Positions 49,501 through 57,654 of a DNA stretch of 64,000 nucleotides are shown one piece after another (position 1 is the first letter of the stretch; the number at the start of each line of letters is the position of its first letter). The notes beneath the pieces were generated by a model. The model made no database searches and was not told the DNA's origin. It was given only the letters and a program-made list of their open reading frames with translations. The position numbers and the translations under genes are program-made. The stretch lies in NCBI RefSeq assembly GCF_037975245.1, contig NC_092562.1, positions 23,181,554-23,245,553 of the forward strand, read 5' to 3'. Source of the stretch: Apostichopus japonicus. Its lineage: Eukaryota; Echinodermata; Holothuroidea; Aspidochirotida; Stichopodidae.

Positions 49501-50952
49501 CTTAAACCACGATCAGTGAGCTACTCCATACCACCCATGACAGTTTGATTTTAACTACCCCCCGCACTCGCTGCAAGTCCCTTGGTGACCGTTCTTTTTG
49601 TGTCTGTGCCCCCAAATTGTGGAATGCACTCCCATTTTCTATTCGCAATTCAAGTATGTATGTATGTATGTATGTATGTATATGTGATCTTCCCGCAAGC
49701 AGGAACTCGCGAAAGAAGCCATGGAGGCTTATAGACTCGCAAGCTGACCGAAGCCAATCTCTCGGCACACATCCATTTAACGTCCATGTCGGGAAGTTGT
49801 TATTGAACAACACCCTTGCCAGACGACACACCTTGCTGTCGGCGGGGAATCGAACCGGGGATCTCATGACTGGGAGACGCCGGCGTTAACCACTAGGCTA
49901 TACACTCCGCCTTTACTGTAAGTTACTCCGCCTTTACTGTAAGTACTGTAAGTTCATATAAATCCAGTCTTAAGACTTTCATTTTCACACGTGTATATAA
50001 TTAATTTAGTTTTACTTATTGTCTCATTCTTTTTGTATCTATCTCTTACTATTGTTTTATCTATTTTCTGATTTTGTGGCATGGTATATACTGTCTTCAT
50101 TTTCTCCTTCGTTATAGGATTTGTTTAGTCTTTTAGGGTTATCTGCTTTTATGTTTTTGCTACTTTCTTTTGATTAACATGGTTTCTTAATTTTCGTTAA
50201 GTTTTATACCTTTACTCTTTTAAGTTTGTACAGCGCCATAGCTTATGTTTTTACATATATATGTGCGCTTTAGAAATGTTTAAATAATAATAATAATAAT
50301 ACATTTTGCCTAATAATTTTGGTTTAAAATGTTTCATTTCTGAAACAACTGCTAACTACAGCACTTAGATGGTCAAATCGACTTGATCAAATCCTTATAT
50401 ACTGTACCTACATTTAACTGGAGTAAGCTACAGTATAGTAATGTTTAAGCATACGAACAGGAACCTTCCTAGATTCTCAGTCACTCTGAATTAATATTCA
50501 CAACTTTGGAGAAGCAGCATGGATATGCATTGTTTTAAATATTTGAATTTTCTCATTGAGGGAAGGCCTTTGAGTGGCAAAGTCAAATGCATGAATGTTT
50601 CAGTATAAATGATCACTTCTTTTTACTATATATTATATATCTGGGCAATATTATTTTACCTTGAATAATAAGGCCTATAGAGCTTGATTCAGTAATGTAC
50701 GGGGACACATGAGCTAACATGAACAGTCATGTTCAATGATTTTAAAATCAAGGACCATAAAGTTTATGTTTGTTAATTCATGCATCACAACAGTGGAACA
50801 TTTTAATCAATTTAGAATTTTACTTCCACTTTTTTTCAAAGAGATGCATTCAGTTGATAGAACTTTAATTACTTGAGGTAGTGAGTAGTCATACCTTGAA
50901 CGAGACCAGATTGAGTAAGAAAAATAACCAGAAGAATCGTGGTAGTAGACAT
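28424..50952 (-). CDS. Kinase-less Tie-like receptor, copy A (15 coding exons, 859 residues)
   Basis: A single-pass membrane receptor: signal peptide (1-19), Ig1 (20-115), Ig2 (116-205), five EGF-like modules (206-444), Ig3 (445-543), FN3-1 (544-645), FN3-2 (646-748), transmembrane helix (about 753-778), cytoplasmic tail (779-859). The 15 exons sum to 2,580 nt with every junction in frame; exons 2-10 are all phase 1-1. Family evidence is the domain order, the Ig2 without a normal disulfide, the WGP-containing EGF1 and FCLPDPFGC in EGF2, all as in Tie1/Tie2. Differences from vertebrate Tie: five EGF modules instead of three, two FN3 instead of three, and a tail ending in a stop 81 residues after the membrane with no kinase. 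Inferred role: cell-surface binding of an angiopoietin-like (fibrinogen-domain) ligand, with signalling by recruited partners or as a decoy. An unseen splice bypassing the last stop remains possible. Confidence 0.85.
29222..29301 (-). CDS. Gene A exon 14: juxtamembrane tail
   Basis: 80 nt, acceptor TTCTTCCAG, donor GTAAGAT. It encodes [20 protein letters not shown] and a few more acidic residues, giving a low-complexity polar linker. Confidence 0.82.
30166..30259 (-). CDS. Gene A exon 13: transmembrane helix
   Basis: 94 nt, acceptor TTTTACAG, donor GTAATG. A stretch of about 25 hydrophobic residues (starts [20 protein letters not shown]) is followed by the basic stop-transfer pair RR, placing the N-terminus outside. 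Confidence 0.88.
30793..31030 (-). CDS. Gene A exon 12: FN3-2, second part
   Basis: 238 nt, acceptor TTTGTTTCAG, donor GTGATG. The FN3 signature is near its end: [18 protein letters not shown]. It joins exon 11 in phase 0. Confidence 0.85.
31492..31562 (-). CDS. Gene A exon 11: FN3-2, first part
   Basis: 71 nt, acceptor TTGCCCATAG, donor GTTCGTG (weak). It encodes [17 protein letters not shown], the first two FN3 strands with the core Trp. Without this exon the reading frame and FN3-2 would be broken, which supports the call. No counterpart is seen in copy B. Confidence 0.75.
32499..32804 (-). CDS. Gene A exon 10: FN3-1
   Basis: 306 nt, phase 1-1, acceptor CACTAATAG, donor GTAAGTG. A complete FN3 domain: core Trp in ITISWTAW, then [21 protein letters not shown] and GPFGEGPKS. 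Confidence 0.88.
33584..33742. repeat. (TA)n tract in intron 9 of gene A
   Basis: About 160 bp of TA repeat with TATATATT variants. Its length cannot be trusted in an assembly. Confidence 0.9.
35141..35437 (-). CDS. Gene A exon 9: Ig3
   Basis: 297 nt, phase 1-1, acceptor CCACGTAG, donor GTAAGTTC. Core cysteines are in AEIKCTV and DVFSCYLAY. There is no clear core Trp between them, a feature of divergent Ig sets. Its position after the EGF block matches the third Ig domain of Tie receptors. Confidence 0.87.
36176..36310 (-). CDS. Gene A exon 8: EGF5
   Basis: 135 nt, phase 1-1, acceptor CATACCCAG, donor GTACAG. It reads [20 protein letters not shown] and further Cys-rich residues, then [11 protein letters not shown]. 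Resembles the third EGF of vertebrate Tie (GFYGxxC followed by CxC). Confidence 0.88.
36834..36989 (-). CDS. Gene A exon 7: EGF4
   Basis: 156 nt, phase 1-1, acceptor GTTTTTCAG, donor GTATTG. Pattern [16 protein letters not shown], then CNRNTGRC and CAQGFNLRD: eight-cysteine, multiple-EGF-like spacing. Confidence 0.87.
37290..37378. repeat. (TA)n tract in intron 6 of gene A
   Basis: TA repeat; the apparent minus-strand YIYIYI frame over it is an artefact of the repeat. Confidence 0.9.
37515..37581. repeat. Second (TA)n tract in intron 6 of gene A
   Basis: Simple TA repeat, separated from the first by about 135 bp that resembles 19,660-19,800 in unit B. Confidence 0.9.
37939..38073 (-). CDS. 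Gene A exon 6: EGF3
   Basis: 135 nt, phase 1-1, acceptor ATGTTTCAG, donor GTAGGTTT. Pattern [19 protein letters not shown], then [10 protein letters not shown]. Confidence 0.88.
38727..38882 (-). CDS. Gene A exon 5: EGF2 with the Tie-type FCLPDP motif
   Basis: 156 nt, phase 1-1, acceptor ATTTCCAG, donor GTAGGTT. It contains [10 protein letters not shown] and [20 protein letters not shown]. In vertebrate Tie receptors the second EGF carries the closely similar FCLPDPYGC; I rate this the best single diagnostic for the family assignment. Confidence 0.92.
40224..40358 (-). CDS. Gene A exon 4: EGF1
   Basis: 135 nt, phase 1-1, acceptor TCCCGTTAG, donor GTAAGAAT. It reads [12 protein letters not shown], then [20 protein letters not shown]. 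It has no counterpart in copy B. Confidence 0.9.
41218..41487 (-). CDS. Gene A exon 3: Ig2
   Basis: 270 nt, phase 1-1, acceptor TTCCAACAG, donor GTAAGAAAC. It contains [35 protein letters not shown] and [10 protein letters not shown]. The first core cysteine is absent, as in Tie2 Ig2. Confidence 0.88.
43240..43819 (+). repeat. Left terminal inverted repeat
   Basis: Begins GGGTCATTCCGTGTCAAATC. Its inner end carries CATGCTGCGATTCAGCATG, itself a small hairpin, then GATGCCAAAT. It is the inverse of 47,852-48,441 with scattered mismatches. Confidence 0.88.
43854..44102 (+). CDS. LINE ORF1 C-terminal fragment with two CCHC zinc knuckles
   Basis: The frame is open from after TAA (43,851) to TAG (44,100-44,102). 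A His/Tyr/Arg-rich stretch precedes [14 protein letters not shown] (43,986-44,027) and [14 protein letters not shown] (44,049-44,090), both C-x2-C-x4-H-x4-C, the nucleic-acid-binding knuckle of retroelement Gag/ORF1 proteins. It is in the same frame as ORF2, with a single TAG between them. The N-terminal part is missing. Confidence 0.75.
   Translation, partial: FNYKYKVLTPPIRQRPPYHYQNHYRDKTSYNDHDQHHTPSARRGCYNCGEHNHNMRTCRHQQPLQCRVCSRYGHKERYCYFR
44136..47291 (+). CDS. LINE ORF2: apurinic-type endonuclease and reverse transcriptase
   Basis: 1,051 codons open (1,062 from the upstream TAG). GTG at 44,136 is only the left edge of the longest frame; the first in-frame ATG is at 44,424 (residue 97), just before the endonuclease. 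Endonuclease: NETF (about 137), [23 protein letters not shown] (about 242), SDHFPIF (about 306). [43 protein letters not shown] (about 682), [17 protein letters not shown] (about 771), and a C-terminal [15 protein letters not shown] region typical of CR1/L2/Jockey-like proteins. All catalytic motifs are present and there is no stop, so the copy is young. Strand is opposite to the host gene. Confidence 0.92.
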   Translation: MKQKYKVESIDYLKYHRSNDFITLDSPASNILNDEFCILSGNFNVPKLFDLNNFNSDHNIPSQNISASGEIPQSGRNLNTPTPHSERIYSPNTHKKMTRRSNMLQIGFLNICHLLPKVDQLQALMNNQETKINVFALNETFLTDSIQDYELAISGYNIIRKDRKGNGGGVAAYIEHGRPFLRHPEYEVDVIEAIWIELILPHIRNVLLCIMYRPPDSNTQWYECFHDMLLAPFKDFSDIIIVGDFNINLLDKKVNRRWQLELRIFNLTQMVTVATRQTESTMTLIDHVYTTNESRLMNTIVPQIRLSDHFPIFFTWRLNNKVIRNKSHRSFKYRAIDRIDTVAFKSDLRNMLPIGPLPHECDVDKSLSCWHENFINVLNLHAPKKAKRVKREKQPRWFNKDINNAIKMRDRTKIKDPTAYRFWRNKVTYMIRAAKQNYFKEAIASNKGDSKAIWKVLRDAQSNNTGMVINHSPNILKVDGKIITDTRDVVEAFNKYFIEVCQTYLVNNQHNNCDTFPEVRKYVNAKLPQGETFNIPRVTEQYVLKYLQSVDPNKATGLDEISAHVLKISAIEITPSITRIINQSIDTEVFPCNWKEAKVIPSFKTESRHDLSNYRPIAILPILSKIIEKHVHLALSKHLNKFDLLRNTQSGFREKHSCETALLKVVDQWMESIDKGYILGTVFLDLSKAFDLVNHEIMVTKLRIYGVSSKAINWFKSYLVNRSQCTYLNGVLSSSRRIACGVPQGSIPGPLLFLIYINDIDLTLEYCSADMYADDTTFYASDTFTINLNNKLQRDMEKVSAWCDRNKMAINTTKTKVLLMGSGQRLASLPDNANTLSVTLGGKILKTVKYEELLGVKIDNNLSWHIQVDNVCKTVSNRFALLRRIQPYIDLNTKMIFYNGYVRPILDYCSIVWGTCGANDLQKLLHMQKAAARIITNSGRYESSTELFKILKWHPIDTQIRIRRLIMMYKTMNGLSPNYLTQLFNFTHEIHNHNLRSTTQSNLYLKDGKTEYHKRRFSFIAAKEWNSLPAECKHAKSLPIFKRLVNEFFKS
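47587..47850. repeat. Inner palindrome of the TIR element
   Basis: The left arm (about 47,588-47,685) begins CAATAACTCAAAACGCGTC. The right arm (about 47,748-47,848) is its inverse, ending GACGCGTTTTGAGTTATTGG. A spacer of about 65 bp lies between. The right arm continues into the right terminal repeat, so before the LINE inserted the whole element was one long palindrome. Confidence 0.85.
47852..48441 (-). repeat. Right terminal inverted repeat
   Basis: Inverse of 43,240-43,819; ends GATTTGATATGGAATGACCC, then the target duplication ATTG (48,442-48,445). Confidence 0.88.
48536..48823 (-). CDS. Gene A exon 2: Ig1
   Basis: 288 nt, phase 1-1, acceptor TTATTTCAG, donor GTGAGTC. Disulfide cysteines in [10 protein letters not shown] and [15 protein letters not shown]; a variable Pro/Asn/Ser loop lies between. 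Confidence 0.88.
49304..50299 (+). mobile_element. Truncated CR1-like LINE 3' end in intron 1 of gene A
   Basis: It starts inside the post-RT region ([20 protein letters not shown], then [20 protein letters not shown]) and ends in the tail TTTAAATAATAATAATAAT. The target duplication is about TACATTT (49,296-49,303 and 50,300-50,306). Unit C has an uninterrupted site at about 3,520. The frame is broken and split by a SINE. Confidence 0.85.
49655..49911 (-). mobile_element. tRNA-derived SINE nested in the LINE
   Basis: Read on the minus strand from 49,911: GGCGGAGTGTATAGCCTAG continues into a tRNA-like head with A box (TAGCCTAGTGG) and B box (GGTTCGATTCC), then a body with AACTCGCGAAAGAAGCC on the other strand, and a (TACA)n tail at 49,655-49,680. 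RNA polymerase III promoter boxes plus a simple tail define a SINE. The parent tRNA isotype is unclear. Confidence 0.8.
50895..50952 (-). CDS. Gene A exon 1: start codon and signal peptide
   Basis: ATG at 50,952-50,950 with A at -3. The 58-nt exon encodes [19 protein letters not shown] plus one nt and ends at donor GTATGAC. Predicted cleavage lies at or just after VQG. Copy C has the same exon at the same relative place, which supports the start. Confidence 0.82.
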
Positions 50953-51299
50953 CCTCTCCACTTGGTTCAATACTTTTCTTCCAAAAATGTCAACTGTGGA
51001 ATAAATATGGAACTGATTGTTTCAACTAATTGCTTCACCGGTGCATTGTTTGAAACTTAAATGGTTTCGAGTACAAACTGTACAGTACTTAAATGTTGAG
51101 GGCCGATTGGGAGGAATGTATGATATTGCTATTCAACGATGTTCCAATTTAAACCTCATGATGAAAGAATTATGGTAAACTAAACTTGATGTCCCTGTTG
51201 ACGCTCTAACTAACCAGAAAGCCACCTGAGGTACTGATTACACTTCAGTAATGAGGTGACTCCACAATCCACCTGTGAGGTACATTTAAGTTTCACTTT

Positions 51300-51960
51300 A
51301 GTGATATCGTTACGCGGTTTTTAAACTTTGATGTCATGACACAGGTTGACATCATTGAACTTTGACCTCCACCAAACAACAAAAACAATAGTGTTCTTGC
51401 ACTCCATAGGATAGATCCACATAGCAAAGTGCATCCAAGTTTCATTTCTTGAGTAATTGTGCTCACAAGTGTTTAAGAGTTCGACCTCTGTTGACCTCAA
51501 CTGACCTTCGGTCTCCACGGAAAACGATAGGGGTATTTAACTTTATAAAGTAGTTCAATATATTATGTGTGTTCAAAGTAAATCCAAGCCGTCCTTTTTG
51601 AGTTACAAGGCTTTTAGACTTTGACCTCTTTTAACCTCAAATGATCTTTGAACGCCACTGCAAACAGCACAGTTCTTACGCTCAACAAAATGGATTCACT
51701 TACTGATTATGGAGTAAATCAAAGATTTTACTGTTTAGTTATTGTGTTCACAAAGTTTTTCAACTTTGACTTAGACTCTCGACCTCAAATGACCTTTGAT
51801 TTCCACTGAACACAATAGGGTTCTTCTTCTCAATGAAGTGGAACCATATAACATTTAGTTAATCCAAGCTTTAAATTTCGAAGTATGTAAACTCATTGAG
51901 GACTCCACTGCTTTTTCCATACTTCAAATCCACATACCCTAATTTAAACAATATCTCTGC
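51300..51960. repeat. Degenerate TGACCT-rich tandem repeat upstream of gene A
   Basis: About four diverged monomers of roughly 160 bp with the same internal order as 4,540-4,990 (TTGACCTCAA, TGACCTTTGA, ACAATAGGGTTCTTCTTC, ACTTTGAC). One monomer around 51,580-51,660 has no counterpart in unit C. Confidence 0.6.
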
Positions 51961-52394
51961 ACATTTCCACTGCAGACGTAGTAATTTTTCTCAGTCACAG
52001 TCTGATGAATGATTTCTGTGATCTTGTGAATAAAGTTCATGCCAAAATAAACCATGTACTTTAAAGCAACCTTTTCAGTTGATTTTGATGCATTTGGTGA
52101 AAATAAGTTATTCTCAAGTCCAATGGTAATGTTAGAAACCAGCTTGACTCAGAAGTTGAGCTTCTTTCCAACTCTATACATATAAAGAAAAAAATAGATG
52201 TGATTTTCACCTCTCTTTAATTGCAGATTTACATTAACTCCTAAGTGGAAAAGCCAATCTGTGAAACTTTAGAAGGATGCCCAACTGTGATTTTATTTTA
52301 AACTAATTCTTTGCAAGATTTGACAAACTTTATACAGTATATGCAACAGATGCTCCTTATATAATAGGGATCCAGGATAAGTGTACTTTATGAT

Positions 52395-53520
52395 ACAGCA
52401 AGTCCGGCCTAATTCTAATCTCACTGAGTATGACTATGACTATGACTACCCGGTGTGATATAGAGAGCCAGATCAGGCCACAGGAAAATGTATTAGGCAC
52501 CAAATATTTCACGTCTTCACATTTAAAACAAAAGACTTCATAATTCGTCTTGACCACATACTTCCCTGGGCCCACTAATTAACCCTGGGCCGTGGGACTG
52601 TATCCCCTGCACCCATTCCCTTCTCATTTAGTTTACTTACTACAGGTATTAGTTCAAGTTGTACTGGAGTTTAGTACAATACTCTTATGGCAGGCAATTT
52701 AAAGTTGCTGAAGTGTTATGGCATATGTCTCGTACAGGTCTGGTTACCTGATCGACAAACTGTTAGTGTAACTCGTACTGAAAGTTAATAAGATGGGAAA
52801 GGTTTCAACACTTGTAGATACTGGTAAGTATACTGCTGGTCTAGTCAAGTATGTCTTTAAAGACAAATCACAATCAAGCAAAAGTGTGTATAGTAATAAA
52901 GCATAAACTGTTTATCAGAGAATTCGAATGGAAAGGAGGAAAGATGCAGACAATAATGTAAACAGTCTTTACTTCCTGCTTCCTCTTCTGAAGAGATCAT
53001 GCATGATGGGTAAATCCCTGTATTGCATGTACATAGTTTAACAGAAGCACCAGCTATAACCTTACCTATACTTAAGTTAAAGTAATTACGCACATGTTAT
53101 GTACTTTATAAATTATGCAAAATAAGAAAGACTGCGTATCTTTTTAATATCTTTCAATAATACATGAATGTTCACCATACTGCTTTAATCTTTTCTGAAG
53201 CTCTAAAGTCCCTGCTATTCCCAGTGCAACATCACAATATATATTACATTCCTTAGGAAAGAAGACTTCAAACCTTGAACACTTTGAACTATTTGACGAA
53301 AGACAGGTCTCTAAACTATACATTTGATTATATTTTACAATACAGGCTTCCCCCCATGTCTCTTGATTCCGCCAAGCCTATACACACATTATGCTATACA
53401 TATTCGTTTTGTTTTCCGGCCATGTTATTTCTAGGCATATGAGTCTCTGGGTCAGGATAATGACGTAATGGTATAAATCCCTACTCAGTGGAGGCTTCGA
53501 TCAGGGAGTCGTTACATCTG
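52395..53520. other. 5' flank of gene A, shared with units B and C, no gene seen
   Basis: 52,395-53,260 matches 22,725-23,395; 53,350-53,520 matches about 7,690-7,950. No open frame with recognisable features. The promoter of gene A probably lies nearer to exon 1 and was not recognised. Confidence 0.6.
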
Positions 53521-53689
53521 TTATAGTAATAATAATATTAGTTTTACCGCCGACTCAGCGTCTCTTTGGGACTTCCTGACAACAATACTTCTGAAAGCAA
53601 CATAGCCATAAAGATTTAGTTTGCGAATTAAATGCAAATTTTGGACGGTTTAACAATGCAGTATATAAAGACATGTTTACATTTACCAG

Positions 53690-54960
53690 TTCGATGAAGT
53701 AAGAAGACAACTTGGACTTGATAAACGTGGAATTGCTTCAGGCTTTGATGATATACCATGGTGGATATTTAAGTACTCTTCGGATGAAATAACTGGTATC
53801 TTAACTGACATGTTTAATACAAGTATTGAACGAAATCTCATCCCAACTCTTTAGAAACATGCTTAAACTCCTCCCGTGCGACACAAGTCACCCTATGTTA
53901 GTCAATGATTATCGACCTATTGATAGTTTGATTTGTTTGCAGAAAAATATCACCCGCATGCATAATGCAATTAATCATTACGCGTGGTGGTCACAATCAA
54001 TTTGCATATAAAAAGGACGTTTCATGTACTGATGCATTACTTACCCTTGATTATGCTATTGAGTCTGGGCTAAATTTTAAAGACACTACAGTATCTAAAG
54101 TTTTATTTCTTGAATTTTCAAGTGTTTTAACATAGTTTTACCGAACCGCTTAATCAGTGACTTATGTAGTTTTATTGAGGAAAGTTGGCTTGTTCACTGG
54201 TAGGCAGATATCCGACAAAGCTGGTCCAGGGAAATAAACTTACAGACAGGGTATAATTCCTTATAATAGATTAAACTTGACGTCTCCTATCAGCCCGATT
54301 ATTCACAATTTATACTGACAAAATATGTTCATACCCCCACTACTCTATTGTTAAATATGCTGGTGACACTGAATTACATGGTGATATCTCCAAACGTACA
54401 CGTTATACCATAATCAACGCGACGTTAACAAGATTTTATTACGAACGCTAAACTACATTATATTGTTTCCACATTAACCTACAGTCCCCCACCCTCCCAC
54501 TTTCTATTGCAACACGTAATCAGGTTTTTAATGCAGCTATCCTACCGCAAATTATCTATGCAGTCCCATGTTTGGTATCATTTTACACGTGTTAAAGACA
54601 AGAAGAAAATTAAGAGTTTCCTAAAATATTGTGCAAATGTATTTTGCTTAGCTTATGTTATTCTTGTTAACAGGGTTAATGTTGCCGTTGAAAAAACGAC
54701 TTTGTTAGACTTACCAAATATATACTTGTCTGTAAAGACCATCCTCAACATCGTGAATTGACTCTCTTGTGCAATAAGATCAACTGCAGTTAACGCAATC
54801 ACTACAAGTTTAGAATCACACTTGTCAGAAATTCCTTTATTTATAGAGCTGCACTTTAGCTCAAGTTGTCGTTTTAAATCCTTTGTTATAATCCTTCGAG
54901 GTATTTTATTATTCATAGCTTCTTATATCTTTATTTCCTTTTAATCTTTCTCTGTTCTAA
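53690..54960 (+). pseudogene. Non-LTR reverse-transcriptase pseudogene
   Basis: Fragments in changing frames keep RT order: GFDDIPWWIFKYSSDEITG, VNDYRPI, FAYKKDVSCTDALLTLDYAI, a weak motif A (VLFLEFSS), YAGDTELHG in place of YADD, FNAAILPQIIYAV, and a C-terminal tail. Many frameshifts and stops; the catalytic aspartates are partly lost. It has no counterpart in unit C. Confidence 0.75.
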
Positions 54961-55203
54961 TCACTTAAATTTATTCTTTGTCTATCTTATGTACATATTC
55001 ATCAATTTCCCATTAATAATGTTTTTTTTTTTGAGAATGGTGAGGGAGATTGCAGTGCTCCCAAAAATGGTTCCCGTATCGATATATTATGATTATTTAA
55101 ACACAGGCGATAAGTTATACCTGATACACCCACCTCTTTACATCCTCTAAAAGTGTATAATAAAATATATTAACAACATTGCTATCACCACAGTGGAGGA
55201 TTG

Positions 55204-55220
55204 GGGGGGGGGGGGGGGGT
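55204..55220. repeat. Poly-G run
   Basis: About 17 G; comparable C runs lie at about 5,718, 6,128, 55,938 and 63,941. Confidence 0.9.
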
Positions 55221-55384
55221 AAATAAAGAACTTAATGTGTATAGTAAGATTGGTCACGTTGACAATGTTGAAACATATTTGACAGCGTGGTTGTGTACAA
55301 AAAGTGTGACCTCCATATGTATTTTGGATTGTGGGAATTCTGGAAGAAGTGAGAAGAGTTCTAAGATTGGGAGAATGGTCAAAC

Positions 55385-55890
55385 GATAGTAAGGGAGGTG
55401 GACTGAAGGGTTCAGCTAGAGATTTATCTTCTCTCAGGTTCTCACCGTTTATAGGTGGGATAAGTTCCGTTTATTCGTGTACGTGAATTATGTGACAGAT
55501 GGGTGGTAAATTAGATACAAATGTTTGAATCTATTGCCTTAATGGTATATAACCGGGGGTAAACGTAATCTGTTTATTTTAATCTACAGAATTAGAGCAA
55601 AGACATCTAAGTCTTATAGGCATTGTCAATAAAAAAATAACATTTCAAGCTCTTATAGTTTTACTGTTTACGACTAACGAGAACATTAATTGTGGAACCC
55701 CTATATCATTTTTTTAAAACTTATTCTGTTAATTTTTGTTGCAGCAACATGGCTAATGAATGCAAACATTAACACTTTCACCTTGAGGTAATGAATTTGT
55801 CGGTAATAAAGATTTGTAGATAATTGTGTCATATTTGCATCAATTCATGCCCACCAATTAAGTACATTGTAGATTTTACTTTACAACCTG
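55385..55890. repeat. Right end of unit A, duplicate of 8,030-9,170
   Basis: Shared blocks include AGCTAGAGATTTATC, TGTGGAACCCC-like and TTCATGCCCACCAATTA. Similarity fades after about 55,890, which I take as the right edge of the tandem array. Confidence 0.6.
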
Positions 55891-57150
55891 TACAATATAA
55901 GTATATTTGGGTACAACCAAATATTTGGTTCGGTTGCAGCCCCCCCCCCCCCCCCAGCCTCCTACGCCTTTGCCCTGAAACATAAGTAACTGCAATGTAA
56001 ACGGTGGAGTCTGCTATCCTACATTTGTTTGTGGGCTTCGCCTATTTAATCATTGTTATATATGCGCGTCACATGCTGTTAGTGTTGTTGGTTATTTGAC
56101 ATTGATCTATGAACTTGTCCCTATTGTGACATAAGTTCTGCATTAAATGCCCAGGGCATGCACAACCCAGTGAAAAGCTTATTGTCGTCATGGTTATAAG
56201 GTGTTCGTAAAACTCTATTTTAAGTTCTCTGCTATTCCACAACTCTCGCCCCCCCCCCTTAAAAAAGTAAAAAATACACACGAACGGACACTTTATGTCA
56301 CCTGGACCGAAACTTGACCTCAGAGCCCATTTCTTTAGTATCATGCTGGAACTCCTGGTGCACACACATTTCCACACCATGTATTTTTCAATGGTACCTA
56401 TTGCTACTAATTTAGTAATAATGTGCTGCAACAGTCACTTGGCAACATCTCATTTTCATGTACACTATTTGTATAAGGACGAAAAAGCTATAAGTTTTGA
56501 CAACAATTTTCAGTTAAGATACCGGTAAAGTATACGTTAATCTTAAATCAGTATTTGCAGTGGAAAATTGTCAGTTTGTTATTTTGGCACTGACCGTTTG
56601 ATGGAAAAGAGAATAATTTGTAAACAGGTTGTGCTTTTTTTGAAGAAAACAGAATTTTAATTACAAAATCTGTGCCTTTAAGATGACAATTTTCACATAG
56701 GGTCCATTTTTGTCAGAGTTTTTCATTTAACTTTGCGGATTGCTTCCTCAAATGTTGTTTCTACGCTTCATGACCCGATTCCAACCTACTCTCTACAAAT
56801 ATGACTACTGTTATTAGAAATTTTCAAACTTATCAGTGACATGTTTCGAAGTTCATATGTTAATGTTGTATCTTTTTCTTCATCTTGAGCACACCTTTTG
56901 ATAAAATGAACAATGACCGGTAAAATAGAAAACTATAAAGATGAGGTTATTGGCTCCAAGGTCAGAGGTATACCTCACAAGAAGTTAGAAGCGGCTATTC
57001 TGGTTTATCATTGTTCTCGTTCTCAGTGTGGCTTTATTATATGTTATATATTTGGCAGTCGCTAAAGGGCATTGCGAAAATAAGTGTAAGCTGCTTAGGG
57101 TACTATTGAAACAGAAACGTTATCATTAGCGGCAACAAGTACCATTAGAA
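55891..57150. other. No gene seen
   Basis: Short open frames only, without domains or usable splice sites; includes C homopolymers at 55,938 and 56,250. Confidence 0.5.
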
Positions 57151-57156
57151 AGGTTT

Positions 57157-57390
57157 GTATGTATGTATGAATTTTAGATCATCCTGCAAGCAGGAACTCG
57201 CGAAGAAGCTTCATTGGCTTATCCAAGCCGCACGCTGACCGAAGTTAGTCTCTTACATTCATATTTAATGTCCATGATTATGAATTGTCAATTTTCAGCA
57301 ACTCTGTAACAGGACGACATACATTAATCTTGGATTGACCCGAACCGGGGACCTTATGAATAATCATTTCCGTTGGATATCCTTCAAAGT
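57157..57390 (-). mobile_element. Degenerate copy of the same SINE family
   Basis: It shares GTATGTATGTATG at one end, GCAAGCAGGAACTCGCGAAG, GCTGACCGAAG and CGAACCGGGGACCTTATGA with 49,655-49,911 in the same orientation. The tRNA head is decayed. Confidence 0.75.
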
Positions 57391-57654
57391 TATACATCTC
57401 TGACCTCATACGGTAGGATATGAATGTTACGTTTACGAAACAATTGAAACAATGGATGTGAATATAAAGCTTATGAAAATAAAATTGTAGGTAAAGATGA
57501 TGACGTGTTAGCTATATAAAAAAAAAAAGTAGTGTTAATGTCATGTTTCCTTAACGTTTAGATAGTGTCAGCCAATTCACATGCTGGTGTACAATACTCT
57601 TGTACTAGAAATATTATAACAAAATAAAGACTATATCCTATATATTCTTAATAT

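Noticed and set aside
49840-49911. A functional tRNA gene
   Set aside because: A and B boxes are present, but the anticodon stem does not pair and it is the head of a SINE with a body and a simple tail.
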